A stretch of DNA of 64,000 nt from an uncultured Clostridia bacterium (GCA_947585745.1 CANPXF010000013.1:1-64000); one strand, 5' to 3'; numbered from the stretch's first letter, positions 37,952 to 48,096 are shown. The notes: generated from the letters alone by a model not told the origin. Program-made: numbers and translations.

Positions 37952-39376
37952 ATGAAAATATTAACAGAAGTGTTATGGGTATTTTCTGTTTTTTCGTTTT
38001 TAGGGTGGGCATTTAAGTTTGTATATGAAACAGTAAAAAACCGCCGACCCTCAAATCCGGGCTTTATAACTCTGCCGTTTTTACCGTCTAACGGTATAGC
38101 AATGGTTTTTGTGTATGTGCTTTTTTCTAAAGCGGAGAGTATGTTTATAATATTCTTCGGTTGCGCGATTTTACTGACTATATATAAATTTTTCCTCTCT
38201 ATGTTATTTGAAAAATCCTTTGGTTTTAAGTGGAAGGATTACTCAAAAAAGAGGTTTAATCTTAACGGGTATGTCAGCGCTTGGGAGCCGTTTGCGTACG
38301 GAGCGTTGGGGATTTTAGCTATTCGTTACGCCTTTAATCCGATGCTGGGGATTATTTCGGGAATACCCGCGTGGCTCGCGCTTTTGATTCCTGCAATAAT
38401 ATCGGCTCTCATTTTCTCGGATTTAATTATCTCTGTAATTACAGTTGTAAATCTCCGTAAAAACCTTGAACAAATGAAAAATATATCCGAGTTAATTGAC
38501 GATAATAACGGGGAAGAATCCGACGAAGAGCTTAGAAAAAGATACGAGCAAAGAATTATTAAAAATAAGCGTTTCAGATTAAGACTTGTTTCTGCCTTTC
38601 CCGATATGCAGTCGCTCAATTATGAAAAACAGCTTTCCGATATTCGAGAGTGGTTTAATATTATTCGTGAGAAAAATGATGAGGAATATGAAAAGAAAAT
38701 CGAGAGAGAAGAGGACAAACCATTTGCCTATGGTCTGAGCTTTACAAAGCTTTTTTGGCTGTTTTTTATCGGGAGTATATTCGGAACGGTTTTGGAAACG
38801 ATATGGTGCTTCTTTATGGAGGGGCATTTTGAGATGAGAGTAGGACTTGTAATCGGCCCTTTTATTCCCGTTTACGGAGGAGGCGCTGTTGCAATTACTC
38901 TGTGTCTTTATAAGCTTCATAAGTCAAGCGACCTTATAGTCTATCTTTCTTCGGCTGTAATAGGAGCGACATTCGAGTATTTCTGCTCATATTTTCAGGA
39001 AACATTCCTTGGTACTGTTAGCTGGGATTACAGCAAAACCCCGTTCAACCTTAACGGAAGAACTAATCTGACATTCGCGCTGATATGGGGTGTTTTAGGA
39101 CTGGTATGGCTTAGATATATTTATCCGTTTTTAAGCCGTCTTATAGAAAAAATTCCTAAAAAAAGCGGTACAATAATAACTGTAATTCTCGTTATATTTA
39201 TGGCGCTTGATTCAGCTGTTTCAATCGCGGCTGTTTATAGGGAAAACCAGCGCGCAAATAACATTAAACCGCAAAATGTCGTAGCCGAGTGGATTGATAA
39301 TACTTTTAACGACGATTATATGAACTTTGTATTTCCTCATATGGCTACGAGGGAAGAATTTACTGATTTCCAGTAA
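37952..39376 (+). CDS. Putative ABC-transporter type IV permease-like membrane protein (duplicated)
   Basis: Two repeats of FSVFSFLGWAFKFVYETVKNRRPSNPGFITLPFLPSNGIA and FFIGSIFGTVLETIWCFFMEGHFEMRVGLVIGPFIPVYGGGA. Confidence 0.75.
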   Translation: MKILTEVLWVFSVFSFLGWAFKFVYETVKNRRPSNPGFITLPFLPSNGIAMVFVYVLFSKAESMFIIFFGCAILLTIYKFFLSMLFEKSFGFKWKDYSKKRFNLNGYVSAWEPFAYGALGILAIRYAFNPMLGIISGIPAWLALLIPAIISALIFSDLIISVITVVNLRKNLEQMKNISELIDDNNGEESDEELRKRYEQRIIKNKRFRLRLVSAFPDMQSLNYEKQLSDIREWFNIIREKNDEEYEKKIEREEDKPFAYGLSFTKLFWLFFIGSIFGTVLETIWCFFMEGHFEMRVGLVIGPFIPVYGGGAVAITLCLYKLHKSSDLIVYLSSAVIGATFEYFCSYFQETFLGTVSWDYSKTPFNLNGRTNLTFALIWGVLGLVWLRYIYPFLSRLIEKIPKKSGTIITVILVIFMALDSAVSIAAVYRENQRANNIKPQNVVAEWIDNTFNDDYMNFVFPHMATREEFTDFQ

Positions 39377-39490
39377 AGTCAGAAACGATTTATACCTCGC
39401 AGAATATGGCTGTTCTCACAATTCCTTTGTACAAGCATATTATGTAATATCTACCTGTCGGTAGAAATAATATGTAAAGGAATTTTTAAT

Positions 39491-40009
39491 ATGAACACTG
39501 TTAATTGCTCTTGCGGCTGTAATACTAATTCTTGCAATTCTTGTAATTCCTGTAATTCATGCAGTCCCTGCGGTTTCAATTCCTGCGCTGTAACTTGCTC
39601 GCCGAGCCTTCCGTCTCCCACCGGATACGGTTATGTATATAATATAACTGCACAGACTGTTGCCGAAGATGCCGCGGTAACTTTTTCGAGTAACGGACTT
39701 CTTTCAGCAGGCGTGGCTCACGTTGCCGGAACAAGCGATGTTGTTATAACTACAACGGGCGTTTACCTGATTAATTACTATGTAGGCGCGGCAGGACAGG
39801 TAACTGTTTATCAGAACGGCGCTCCTGTCGCGGGTTCAACCTATGACTCAACGGCGGATTCAAATTACGGTCAGGTTATCATTTCCGCGCAGGCAGGCGA
39901 TGTTATTACTTTAGTAAATACAGGCGAAGCTGAAATAACTCTCACGGCTGTCGGAACTGCTCCCGAAAACGTAACTAACGCTTCTATGACCATACACAGG
40001 ATATTCTGA
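39491..40009 (+). CDS. Cys-rich protein with BclA C-terminal/TNF-like jelly-roll domain, probable spore-surface protein
   Basis: N-term CSCGCNTNSCNSCNSCNSCSPCG; C-term VTFSSNGLLSAGVAHVAGTSDVVITTTGVYLINYYVGAAGQVTVYQNGAPVAGSTY...GDVITLVN. Confidence 0.75.
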   Translation: MNTVNCSCGCNTNSCNSCNSCNSCSPCGFNSCAVTCSPSLPSPTGYGYVYNITAQTVAEDAAVTFSSNGLLSAGVAHVAGTSDVVITTTGVYLINYYVGAAGQVTVYQNGAPVAGSTYDSTADSNYGQVIISAQAGDVITLVNTGEAEITLTAVGTAPENVTNASMTIHRIF

Positions 40010-40099
40010 TAAAAGACAGTTAATAATTAAAAAATGTGGCGCTTTCGTTTTGATTGTGCCACTTTTTGATTTTATAAACGTTTGTATTCTAATAAAATC

Positions 40100-40131
40100 G
40101 GTCGGACAGCTAAAAACGCTGTCCGACCTTT
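40100..40131. terminator. Hairpin terminator GGTCGGACAGC/GCTGTCCGACC
   Basis: 11-bp perfect stem between converging genes. Confidence 0.75.
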
Positions 40132-40159
40132 GAGTTAATTATTAATCCTTATTTAGCTT

Positions 40160-40267
40160 TTAGCAGCCACAGTTGTTATTGTTGTCGTTACCGCAGCAAT
40201 TACAAATGATGAGAATAAGAAGAATAATCCAGCAGCATCCGTTTCCGCCGAAACCGTTGTTACACAT
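40160..40267 (-). CDS. 35-aa Cys/Gly/Asn-rich hydrophobic peptide
   Basis: MCNNGFGGNGCCWIILLILIICNCCGNDNNNNCGC* with GGAGGAAAG upstream. Confidence 0.6.
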   Translation of the reverse strand: MCNNGFGGNGCCWIILLILIICNCCGNDNNNNCGC

Positions 40268-40327
40268 ATATCTTTCCTCCTTTCGTCTACATTACATAAT
40301 ATCCGAAAAGGGAAATAGTGTTACAAA

Positions 40328-41155
40328 TTAAAAGCTTTTTAAAAGTTCAATTTCTTTTTTATATCCGGAAAGCTCGTTGGGCGTTTCAAGAAAACAAGGT
40401 AAATTTTTGAGAACGGGGTGTGTAACAATATTTTTAAACGCCTCAATACCGATACAGCCCTCTCCGATTTTTTCGTGGCGGTCCTTATGACTTCCCAAGG
40501 GATTTTTACTGTCGTTTAAGTGCATAGCCTTTAAACGCTCGATTCCGATAATTCTGTCAAATTCCTCAAGCACGCTCTCAAGATTATTTTTAATATCGTA
40601 ACCCGCGTCAAAAACGTGGCAGGTATCAATACATATTCCTATCTTGTTTTTTAATTCAACTCGGTTTATAATTTCTCCCAATTGTTCAAATTTACAGCCG
40701 ATTTCACTGCCTTTTCCCGCCATAGTTTCAAGCAGTACGGTCGTACTCATATCTTCCCATAAGACATCGTTGAGAAGCTGTGATATAAGCTCAATGCCTT
40801 TTTCAACTCCTTGACCGACGTGCGAACCCGGGTGAAAATTATACATATTATTGGGGAGATATTCCATACGTCTTAAATCGTCGGACATTGTCTGAAAAGC
40901 AAATTCACGCGTTTTCTCATCAGCGGAACACGGATTGAGAGTGTATGGAGCGTGAGCGAGAATTTCAGCAAAATTATTATTCTTCATTAGAATTATTAGT
41001 CTGTCCGTATCCTCTTTGTCAATCTCTTTCGCTTTTCCGCCTCGAGGGTTGCGTGTAAAAAACTGAAAAGTATTTCCGCCAAGCTCCAACGCTTGTTTTC
41101 CCATATTTTCAAAACCCTGCGAAACAGAAAGGTGACAGCCGATATTTAGCGTAAT
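40328..41155 (-). CDS. nfo: Deoxyribonuclease IV (endonuclease IV, Nfo); likely ATT start
   Basis: [79 protein letters not shown]. Confidence 0.9.
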   Translation of the reverse strand: MTLNIGCHLSVSQGFENMGKQALELGGNTFQFFTRNPRGGKAKEIDKEDTDRLIILMKNNNFAEILAHAPYTLNPCSADEKTREFAFQTMSDDLRRMEYLPNNMYNFHPGSHVGQGVEKGIELISQLLNDVLWEDMSTTVLLETMAGKGSEIGCKFEQLGEIINRVELKNKIGICIDTCHVFDAGYDIKNNLESVLEEFDRIIGIERLKAMHLNDSKNPLGSHKDRHEKIGEGCIGIEAFKNIVTHPVLKNLPCFLETPNELSGYKKEIELLKSF

Positions 41156-41292
41156 ACCACCCTCTTATTAAAAATATATTTGTATTATAGCATACTTTTA
41201 TAAAAATTCCACAAATTATATAGACAATTTTTCCTGATTGTGTTATATTAGTAGAGTAAAGCGATAAAGTATTATTAAATGGAGGTAATTAT

Positions 41293-42669
41293 ATGTCAGA
41301 AAATAAAATCCCTTACAAAATCTATCTTGACGAGAGCGAAATACCGACAAAATGGTACAACGTCAGGGCAGATATGAAAAACAAGCCCGCTCCTCTGCTT
41401 AATCCCGCGACGCTAAAGCCTATGACGGCGGAAGAGCTCGCTCCCGTTTTCTGCGAGGAGCTTGTTGCGCAGGAGCTTAACGACACTGACGCGTTTATTG
41501 AGATTCCGGAGGAAATTCAGAATTTCTATAAAATGTACCGTCCCTCTCCGCTGATAAGAGCGTATTTCCTTGAAAAAGCCTTAGGCACGCCCGCAAAAAT
41601 TTACTATAAATTTGAGGGTAATAATACGAGCGGAAGCCATAAGCTCAACAGCGCGATTGCGCAGGCTTATTACGCAAAAAAACAGGGATTAAAGGGCGTT
41701 ACCACAGAAACGGGCGCAGGTCAGTGGGGCACGGCGCTTTCGATGGCTTGTTCGTATTTTGACCTTGACTGTAAGGTTTATATGGTAAAGGTAAGCTACG
41801 AGCAAAAGCCGTTCAGACGTGAGGTTATGAGAACATACGGTGCAAGCGTAACTCCCTCTCCGTCAAAAACAACAAACATCGGAAGAAAAATTTTAGAGGA
41901 CCACCCCGGAACGACAGGCAGTCTCGGTTGTGCAATTTCCGAGGCGGTTGAGGTCGCGACCTCAACTCCAGGTTACCGCTACGTTCTCGGAAGCGTACTT
42001 AATCAGGTTCTTCTTCACCAGTCCATTATCGGTCTTGAGAGTAAAATAGCTATGGATAAATACGGCGTTAAACCCGATATGATTATAGGATGTGCGGGCG
42101 GAGGTTCAAACCTCGGCGGACTTATCGCTCCGTTTATGGGTGAAAAGCTGAGGGGAGAGGCTGACTATCAAGTTATTGCGGTTGAGCCTGCGTCCTGCCC
42201 GAGCTTTACACGCGGTAAATTCGCTTATGATTTCTGCGATACGGGAATGGTTTGTCCTCTTTCTAAGATGTACACTCTCGGCAGTGGATTTATACCCTCC
42301 GCAAATCACGCGGGCGGACTTCGTTATCACGGTATGAGTTCGACTCTTTCACAGCTTTACCATGACGGGCTTATGGAGGCGCGTTCGGTTGAGCAGACCT
42401 CTGTATTTGAGGCGGCGGAGCAGTTCGCGAGAGTTGAGGGAATACTTCCCGCGCCCGAGTCAAGCCACGCAATCCGCGTTGCGATTGACGAGGCTCTTAA
42501 ATGTAAGGAAACGGGCGAGGAGAAAACAATTTTGTTCGGCTTAACGGGTACAGGTTACTTTGATATGGTAGCGTATGAGAAATTCAACGACGGCGTTATG
42601 AGCGACTATATTCCGACCGACGCTGACCTCGAAAAAGGTTTTGCGGGACTTCCGAAAGTCGACAAATAA
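41293..42669 (+). CDS. TrpB-like pyridoxal-phosphate enzyme (TrpB2-type tryptophan synthase beta)
   Basis: RPSPLIRAYFLEKALGTPAKIYYKFEGNNTSGSHKLNSAIAQAYY; TETGAGQWG; CAGGGSNLGG. Confidence 0.93.
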   Translation: MSENKIPYKIYLDESEIPTKWYNVRADMKNKPAPLLNPATLKPMTAEELAPVFCEELVAQELNDTDAFIEIPEEIQNFYKMYRPSPLIRAYFLEKALGTPAKIYYKFEGNNTSGSHKLNSAIAQAYYAKKQGLKGVTTETGAGQWGTALSMACSYFDLDCKVYMVKVSYEQKPFRREVMRTYGASVTPSPSKTTNIGRKILEDHPGTTGSLGCAISEAVEVATSTPGYRYVLGSVLNQVLLHQSIIGLESKIAMDKYGVKPDMIIGCAGGGSNLGGLIAPFMGEKLRGEADYQVIAVEPASCPSFTRGKFAYDFCDTGMVCPLSKMYTLGSGFIPSANHAGGLRYHGMSSTLSQLYHDGLMEARSVEQTSVFEAAEQFARVEGILPAPESSHAIRVAIDEALKCKETGEEKTILFGLTGTGYFDMVAYEKFNDGVMSDYIPTDADLEKGFAGLPKVDK

Positions 42670-42690
42670 TTCCAAAAAAGAAATAAATTC

Positions 42691-42725
42691 AAAAAACAGA
42701 TAGGCAATTGCTTATCTGTTTTTTA
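42691..42725 (+). terminator. Rho-independent terminator after trpB2
   Basis: AAAAAACAGATA...TATCTGTTTTTT. Confidence 0.8.
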
Positions 42726-42910
42726 TATATACGCGCCAAATGTATGTTTTTTCTATAAATCTATATTATTATTTTCAGATATATTGCCGTATTTTGCGGT
42801 ACAACATAAATGTTTGGAAGTAATACATATAACATACTCTTCGCAGGGTGGGCAGTTTTTATTAATATAATTTTGTTTCAACATATTATACTTGTCGTCT
42901 TAAAAAATAC

Positions 42911-42939
42911 TTGATTGAAATGTAAAAATATGGTATACT
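42911..42939 (+). promoter_or_regulatory. Promoter of aspS-gatCAB cluster
   Basis: TTGATT - 17 nt - TATACT. Confidence 0.65.
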
Positions 42940-42962
42940 AACGATTGATAATGCAAAAATGG

Positions 42963-43044
42963 GGTATTTTCATTTACAGATTGATTTTTGCCTGCAGAAT
43001 GCTGTAGGAACGCGTCTGATTTACGCGGATTTTCTGAAAATACC
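42963..43044 (+). ncRNA. Candidate structured 5' leader (three-way junction) of aspS
   Basis: P1 GGTATTTTCA/TGAAAATACC (10 bp) enclosing CCTGCAG-AATG-CTGTAGG and CGCG-TCTGATTTA-CGCG. Confidence 0.5.
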
Positions 43045-43062
43045 GTGAAAGGATAAAGATAT

Positions 43063-44808
43063 ATGATTATGGAGAATGTTTACCGCACAGTAAACTGCGG
43101 TCAGCTTAGAGAGGAAAACATCGACCAGCAGGTCAGAGTTGCGGGTTGGGTAGAAAATATACGCGACCACGGCGGAGTAATGTTTCTTGATATACGCGAC
43201 GAATACGGCGTGCTTCAGGTTGTTGTTCACGACGATAATCTGCTGAAAAATATTAACCGTGAATGTACTGTTACTTTAAGCGGTAAGGTAGTTAAGCGCG
43301 GAGAGGACACGATTAACCCCAAAATTGCGACAGGTTATGTCGAGGTTCATACGGAGGATATAAAGGTACTCGGTAAGTGTAAAAACGAGTTGCCGTTTGA
43401 GGTTGCAACGTCAAAGAATACCAATGAGGACGTAAGACTTCGCTACCGTTTTCTCGATTTGCGTAATCCCAAAGTCCATAATAATATACTTCTTCGTTCA
43501 AGGGTTGTCAGCTTTATGCGCAATAAGATGAACGAGCTTGGCTTTACCGAGATTAACACTCCCATACTTTCAACCTCGTCACCCGAGGGCGCAAGGGATT
43601 ATCTTATCCCCAGCCGTAAGCACAAGGGAAAATTCTACGCGCTTCCGCAGGCTCCGCAGATTTTCAAACAGCTTTTAATGGTTTCGGGCTTTGATAAATA
43701 TTTTCAGATTGCGCCTTGTTTCCGTGATGAGGACGCGCGCGCGGACAGAAGTCCAGGCGAGTTCTATCAGCTCGATTTTGAAATGGCGTTCGCTACGCAG
43801 GAGGATGTTTTTAAGGTTGCCGAAGAGGTTCTTTACGATACATTCACAAAGTTTACGGATAAAAAGGTAAGCCCCGCTCCGTTTAAGCGTATTCCGTTTG
43901 AGGAGGCTATGCTTAAATACGGTACGGATAAACCCGATTTGAGAAATCCGCTTGAAATAAAAGAAATAAGCGATATGTTTGTAGAAACAGATTTCGCTCC
44001 GTTCAGAAAGAAATGTGTTCGTTCAATCAATGTTCCCAATGCCTCATCTCAAAGCAAAAAATGGTTTAAGCGTATGGAGGAGTTTGCTCTTTCAATCGGA
44101 ATGAAAGGCCTCGGATACGTCAAGGTTTGCGATGACTTAACCTTTGACGGACCGATTGATAAATTCCTAAAGCCGGGCGACAGAGAGGAGCTTATTAAGC
44201 GTAATGGCTCCAAGGCAGGCGATGTTATTTACTTTATCGCCGACAGCTGTGCTATGGCGCCCAAGCTTGCGGGACAGATAAGGACAGAAGTTGCAACAAG
44301 ACTTAATCTTATTGATACAAGCCGATTTGAAATGTGCTTTATCGTCGATTTTCCGATGTATGAAATTGACGAGGACGGTAAAACAATCTTTACTCATAAC
44401 CCGTTTTCAATGCCTCAGGGCGGTATGGACACTCTCCTTAACAAAGAGCCGACTGAAATTTTGGCTTATCAGTACGATATTGTATGCAACGGTGTTGAGC
44501 TTTCCTCGGGAGCTGTTCGTAATCACGACCTTGACATTATGGTCAAAGCATTTGAAATTGCGGGCTACAGCGAGGAAGAGTTGAAGGATAAGTTTAAATC
44601 GCTTTATACCGCGTTCCAATACGGCGCGCCGCCTCACGCGGGTATGGCTCCCGGAGTTGACCGTATGATTATGCTCCTTACAGAGGAGGAAAATATACGC
44701 GAGGTTATTCCTTTCCCGATGAACTCGAACGCTCAGGATTTGCTTTTGGGCTCGCCTGGAGAAGTAAGCGAAACACAGCTTCGTGAAGTTCACATTAAAT
44801 TAAGATAA
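43063..44808 (+). CDS. aspS: Aspartyl-tRNA synthetase
   Basis: Class II motifs; QAPQIFKQLLMVSGFDKYFQIAPCFRDEDARADRSPGEFYQLDFEM. Confidence 0.97.
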   Translation: MIMENVYRTVNCGQLREENIDQQVRVAGWVENIRDHGGVMFLDIRDEYGVLQVVVHDDNLLKNINRECTVTLSGKVVKRGEDTINPKIATGYVEVHTEDIKVLGKCKNELPFEVATSKNTNEDVRLRYRFLDLRNPKVHNNILLRSRVVSFMRNKMNELGFTEINTPILSTSSPEGARDYLIPSRKHKGKFYALPQAPQIFKQLLMVSGFDKYFQIAPCFRDEDARADRSPGEFYQLDFEMAFATQEDVFKVAEEVLYDTFTKFTDKKVSPAPFKRIPFEEAMLKYGTDKPDLRNPLEIKEISDMFVETDFAPFRKKCVRSINVPNASSQSKKWFKRMEEFALSIGMKGLGYVKVCDDLTFDGPIDKFLKPGDREELIKRNGSKAGDVIYFIADSCAMAPKLAGQIRTEVATRLNLIDTSRFEMCFIVDFPMYEIDEDGKTIFTHNPFSMPQGGMDTLLNKEPTEILAYQYDIVCNGVELSSGAVRNHDLDIMVKAFEIAGYSEEELKDKFKSLYTAFQYGAPPHAGMAPGVDRMIMLLTEEENIREVIPFPMNSNAQDLLLGSPGEVSETQLREVHIKLR

Positions 44809-44890
44809 TTTTATCTGCAAGTTGTTATTTTACAATCCATTTTAAATATGGACTGTTATTTTCGTAAAACAGCGCAAAGGACTGAATAAT

Positions 44891-45169
44891 ATGGTAACAA
44901 GAGAAGATGTAGAGAATATCGCGATTCTTTCAAAACTGTTTGTAGCTGAAGAAGAACTCGACGGTTTAACTAAGCAAATGCAGGAAATCGTCGAATTTGC
45001 CGACGCTATTAACAACGCTCCCGATTCGGGCGAGGACTTTGACAATATTAATAATCTTTCAAATGTGTTCCGCGACGACGTTGTCGTTCCTTCATATCCG
45101 AGCGAGGAAATATTAAAGAACGCTCCCGAACAGGCGGAGGACCATTTTCTTGTACGAAACCATAACTGA
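44891..45169 (+). CDS. gatC: Asp-tRNA(Asn)/Glu-tRNA(Gln) amidotransferase subunit C
   Basis: VTREDVENIAILSKLFVAEEELDGLTKQMQEIVEFADAINN. Confidence 0.93.
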   Translation: MVTREDVENIAILSKLFVAEEELDGLTKQMQEIVEFADAINNAPDSGEDFDNINNLSNVFRDDVVVPSYPSEEILKNAPEQAEDHFLVRNHN

Positions 45170-45180
45170 GGAGGATAAGT

Positions 45181-46638
45181 ATGTCAGAAATAAAGAAAAT
45201 TCACGATATGCTGTCTTCCAAGCAAATTTCGTGTAAGGAATTGACAGAAAAATATTTGGAACAGATAGAAAGCGCCAACAAGGAGCTAAACGCCTATGTT
45301 AACGTGACCGCCGATACGGCTTTATTACAGGCTGAAAAGGTGGATAAGAAAATTTTTGAAGGTGAGGAAATAGGACTTTTGGAAGGAGTTCCTATGACAC
45401 TAAAGGATAACCTTTCAACAAAAGGCATTGAAACAACCTGCTGTTCAAAGATTTTAACAGGCTATAAGCCTATCTATAACGCTACAGTCTGGGATAAGCT
45501 TGAAAGCGACGGCGCCGTTTTGCTCGGCAAAACAAATATGGACGAGTTCGCTATGGGTTCTTCCTGTGAAACGTCATATTTCGGAGGAGCGACGAACCCG
45601 TTTAATACAAAGCATTGCGCCGGCGGTTCGTCGGGCGGAGTTGCAAGCGCTGTCGCGGGTAATATCGCTCCCTACGGTTTAGGCTCCGATACGGGCGGTT
45701 CAATACGTCAGCCTGCGTCGTTCTGCGGTGTAGTCGGATTAAAGCCGACTTACGGAGCCGTGTCCCGTTACGGTCTTATTGCGTACGCGTCAAGTCTTGA
45801 CCAAATCGGTCCGATAACTAAAACCGTCGAGGACGCGTCTATTGTTTTCGACGCAATTTCGGACTATGATTCAAAGGACAGTACCTGTCAGGGACGTAAA
45901 GGCAGAAAAACCTATGATACTGTAAACGACGACATTAAGGGTATGAAAATCGGAATTGCCCGTGAATATCTTGAGGGCGTCAGAGATGACGTTAAAGAGG
46001 CAGTTTTAAACGCGGTCAAGGTCTATGAAAGTCTGGGCGCGGAGATTATATATTTCGATATGCCCGCGCTTAAATTCGCATTGCCCGTTTATTACATTAT
46101 CGCCTGCGCGGAGGCGTCCTCAAACCTCGGACGTTACGATGGTATCCGTTACGGCTTTAAGGCTGAACACTACAACGGTACCCACGATATGATGTGCCGT
46201 ACAAGGAGCGAGGGCTTCGGAGAAGAAGTTAAGAGAAGAATTTTGCTCGGCACTTATGTGCTTTCCGCTGGCTATTATGACGCGTATTATAAAAAGGCGC
46301 AGAATCTGCGCGGTACGATTGTAAAGGCGTTTGACAGCGCGTTTACAAAGTGTGACTTTGTTCTCGCCCCGACAGTTCCGATGACGGCGTTTGAAATGGG
46401 ACACGCTGTAAGCGATCCCGTAGAAACCTACCTTACCGATATTTGTACCGTACCTGTAAATATTGCGGGACTTCCCGCGGTATCAATCCCCTGCGGTTTT
46501 AACTCTAAGGGTATGCCGATAGGAATGCAACTTATCGGTAATAAATTCAGCGAGGCGACTATCTTAAACGCCGCTAACGCGTATGAGAAAGCCACCGGCG
46601 AAAACTTTAAAGAAACAAAGTGGGGTGTAAAGCTGTGA
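45181..46638 (+). CDS. gatA: Asp-tRNA(Asn)/Glu-tRNA(Gln) amidotransferase subunit A
   Basis: CAGGSSGGVASAVAGNIAPYGLGSDTGGSIRQPASFCGVVGLKPTYG amidase signature. Confidence 0.97.
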   Translation: MSEIKKIHDMLSSKQISCKELTEKYLEQIESANKELNAYVNVTADTALLQAEKVDKKIFEGEEIGLLEGVPMTLKDNLSTKGIETTCCSKILTGYKPIYNATVWDKLESDGAVLLGKTNMDEFAMGSSCETSYFGGATNPFNTKHCAGGSSGGVASAVAGNIAPYGLGSDTGGSIRQPASFCGVVGLKPTYGAVSRYGLIAYASSLDQIGPITKTVEDASIVFDAISDYDSKDSTCQGRKGRKTYDTVNDDIKGMKIGIAREYLEGVRDDVKEAVLNAVKVYESLGAEIIYFDMPALKFALPVYYIIACAEASSNLGRYDGIRYGFKAEHYNGTHDMMCRTRSEGFGEEVKRRILLGTYVLSAGYYDAYYKKAQNLRGTIVKAFDSAFTKCDFVLAPTVPMTAFEMGHAVSDPVETYLTDICTVPVNIAGLPAVSIPCGFNSKGMPIGMQLIGNKFSEATILNAANAYEKATGENFKETKWGVKL

Positions 46639-48047
46639 AATACGAATTGGTAGGCGGTTTTGAAACCCACGTTGAATTGTCGACAAACACAAAAATTTTC
46701 TGTAGCTGTACGACTAAGTTCGGAGGCGAGCCGAATACTCATTGTTGTCCCGTTTGTATCGGGCTTCCCGGTACTTTGCCCAAGCTTAACCGTCAGGTTG
46801 TAAGGTACGCGATTATGGCAGGACTTGCTACCAACTGCGAAATTGCCGAGGTAGCAAAAATGGACAGAAAAAATTACTGCTACCCCGATTTGCCTAAGGC
46901 GTACCAGATTTCCGAGTACGATAAACCCCTTTGCGAGCACGGATATATCGAGCTTTCAAACGGAAGAAAAATACGAATTTTGAGAATACACATCGAGGAG
47001 GACGCGGGCAAGCTTATTCACGCTCACGGCGATACCTATGTGGACTATAACCGAGGCGGAGTACCGCTGATTGAAATTGTTACTGAGCCTGATTTCAGAA
47101 GTGTTGACGAGGCGAGGGAGTATGTTGAAAAGCTCCAGCAGATTATGCGTTATATCGGGGTTTCCGACTGCCGTATGCAGGAAGGCTCAATGCGCTGTGA
47201 CGTTAATATTTCAGTACGTCCCGAGGGAAGCGATAAACTCGGAACCCGTACCGAAATTAAAAATATGAACTCTATTAATAATATTGTCAAGGCTATGGAG
47301 TATGAGTTTGAGCGTCAGGTCGACGTTATTGAAAACGGCGGAGAGGTTATTCAGGAAACTCTGCGTTATGATGACGCGACAAACACAACTTCGTCTATGA
47401 GAGGAAAAGAAGACGCTAACGATTACCGTTATTTCCGTGACCCCGACCTCGTAACGATTTTGACGAGCAGGGAAGAGGTTGAGGAAATACGAAAGACGCT
47501 TCCCGAGCTTCCCGAGGCTAAAAAGAACCGCTATATTGACGAGTATGATATTCCCGAAAAGGACGCGGAGCTTTTAACAAAGTACCGAAAGGTAAGCGAG
47601 TATTTTGACGAGGCGGTAAAAGGACTAAAAAATCCGAAAACAGTTTCAAACTTTATTATAGGCTCAATATTCAGGAGAGTTGAAACCGAAAAGGACAAAG
47701 AGTCGTTTGACGTAGCGGTATCTCCCGAAAACTTAAATGAGCTTGTAAAGCTTATTGAAGACAAGAAAATCCAGAACAACCTTGCGAAGAAAACGCTTGA
47801 AAAAATGCTTGATACGGGAAAACCCTGCGGGGAGTTTATAGACGAGAATGACCTCGGCGGAGTTGACGACAGCGCTTTAGAGCAGATGTGTAAAAATGCT
47901 ATAGAGAGCAATCCCAATGCCGTAGCTGATTATAAGGGCGGAAAGGAAAAGGCTCTTATGTCGCTTTTGGGAAATGTTATGAAGCAAAGCCGCGGTAAGG
48001 CTGACGCGCAGGCTGTACGTTCAAAACTGATTGAGCTAATTAAATAA
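46635..48047 (+). CDS. gatB: Asp-tRNA(Asn)/Glu-tRNA(Gln) amidotransferase subunit B (GTG start overlapping gatA stop)
   Basis: YELVGGFETHVELSTNTKIFCSC...PVCIGLPGTLPKLN; KMDRKNYCYPDLPKAYQISEYDKPLC. Confidence 0.97.
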   Translation: MKYELVGGFETHVELSTNTKIFCSCTTKFGGEPNTHCCPVCIGLPGTLPKLNRQVVRYAIMAGLATNCEIAEVAKMDRKNYCYPDLPKAYQISEYDKPLCEHGYIELSNGRKIRILRIHIEEDAGKLIHAHGDTYVDYNRGGVPLIEIVTEPDFRSVDEAREYVEKLQQIMRYIGVSDCRMQEGSMRCDVNISVRPEGSDKLGTRTEIKNMNSINNIVKAMEYEFERQVDVIENGGEVIQETLRYDDATNTTSSMRGKEDANDYRYFRDPDLVTILTSREEVEEIRKTLPELPEAKKNRYIDEYDIPEKDAELLTKYRKVSEYFDEAVKGLKNPKTVSNFIIGSIFRRVETEKDKESFDVAVSPENLNELVKLIEDKKIQNNLAKKTLEKMLDTGKPCGEFIDENDLGGVDDSALEQMCKNAIESNPNAVADYKGGKEKALMSLLGNVMKQSRGKADAQAVRSKLIELIK

Positions 48048-48064
48048 GATAAATTGAATAATTA

Positions 48065-48096
48065 AAGCGGACGCATTTTGTGCGCCCGCTTTTGTA
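48065..48096 (+). terminator. Terminator after gatB
   Basis: AAGCGGaCGCA-TTTTG-TGCGcCCGCTT + TT. Confidence 0.75.

Noticed and set aside
39519-39570. Short tandem (TG)TAATTC(T/C)TG units as a possible CRISPR or repeat array
   Set aside because: They encode the CNSCNSCNSC stretch of the Cys-rich protein; no repeat-spacer pattern. No CRISPR array seen anywhere in the window.
42946-43062. T-box riboswitch upstream of aspS
   Set aside because: GGAACGCG looks vaguely T-box-like, but the leader is only about 120 nt, with no specifier loop or terminator/antiterminator pair.
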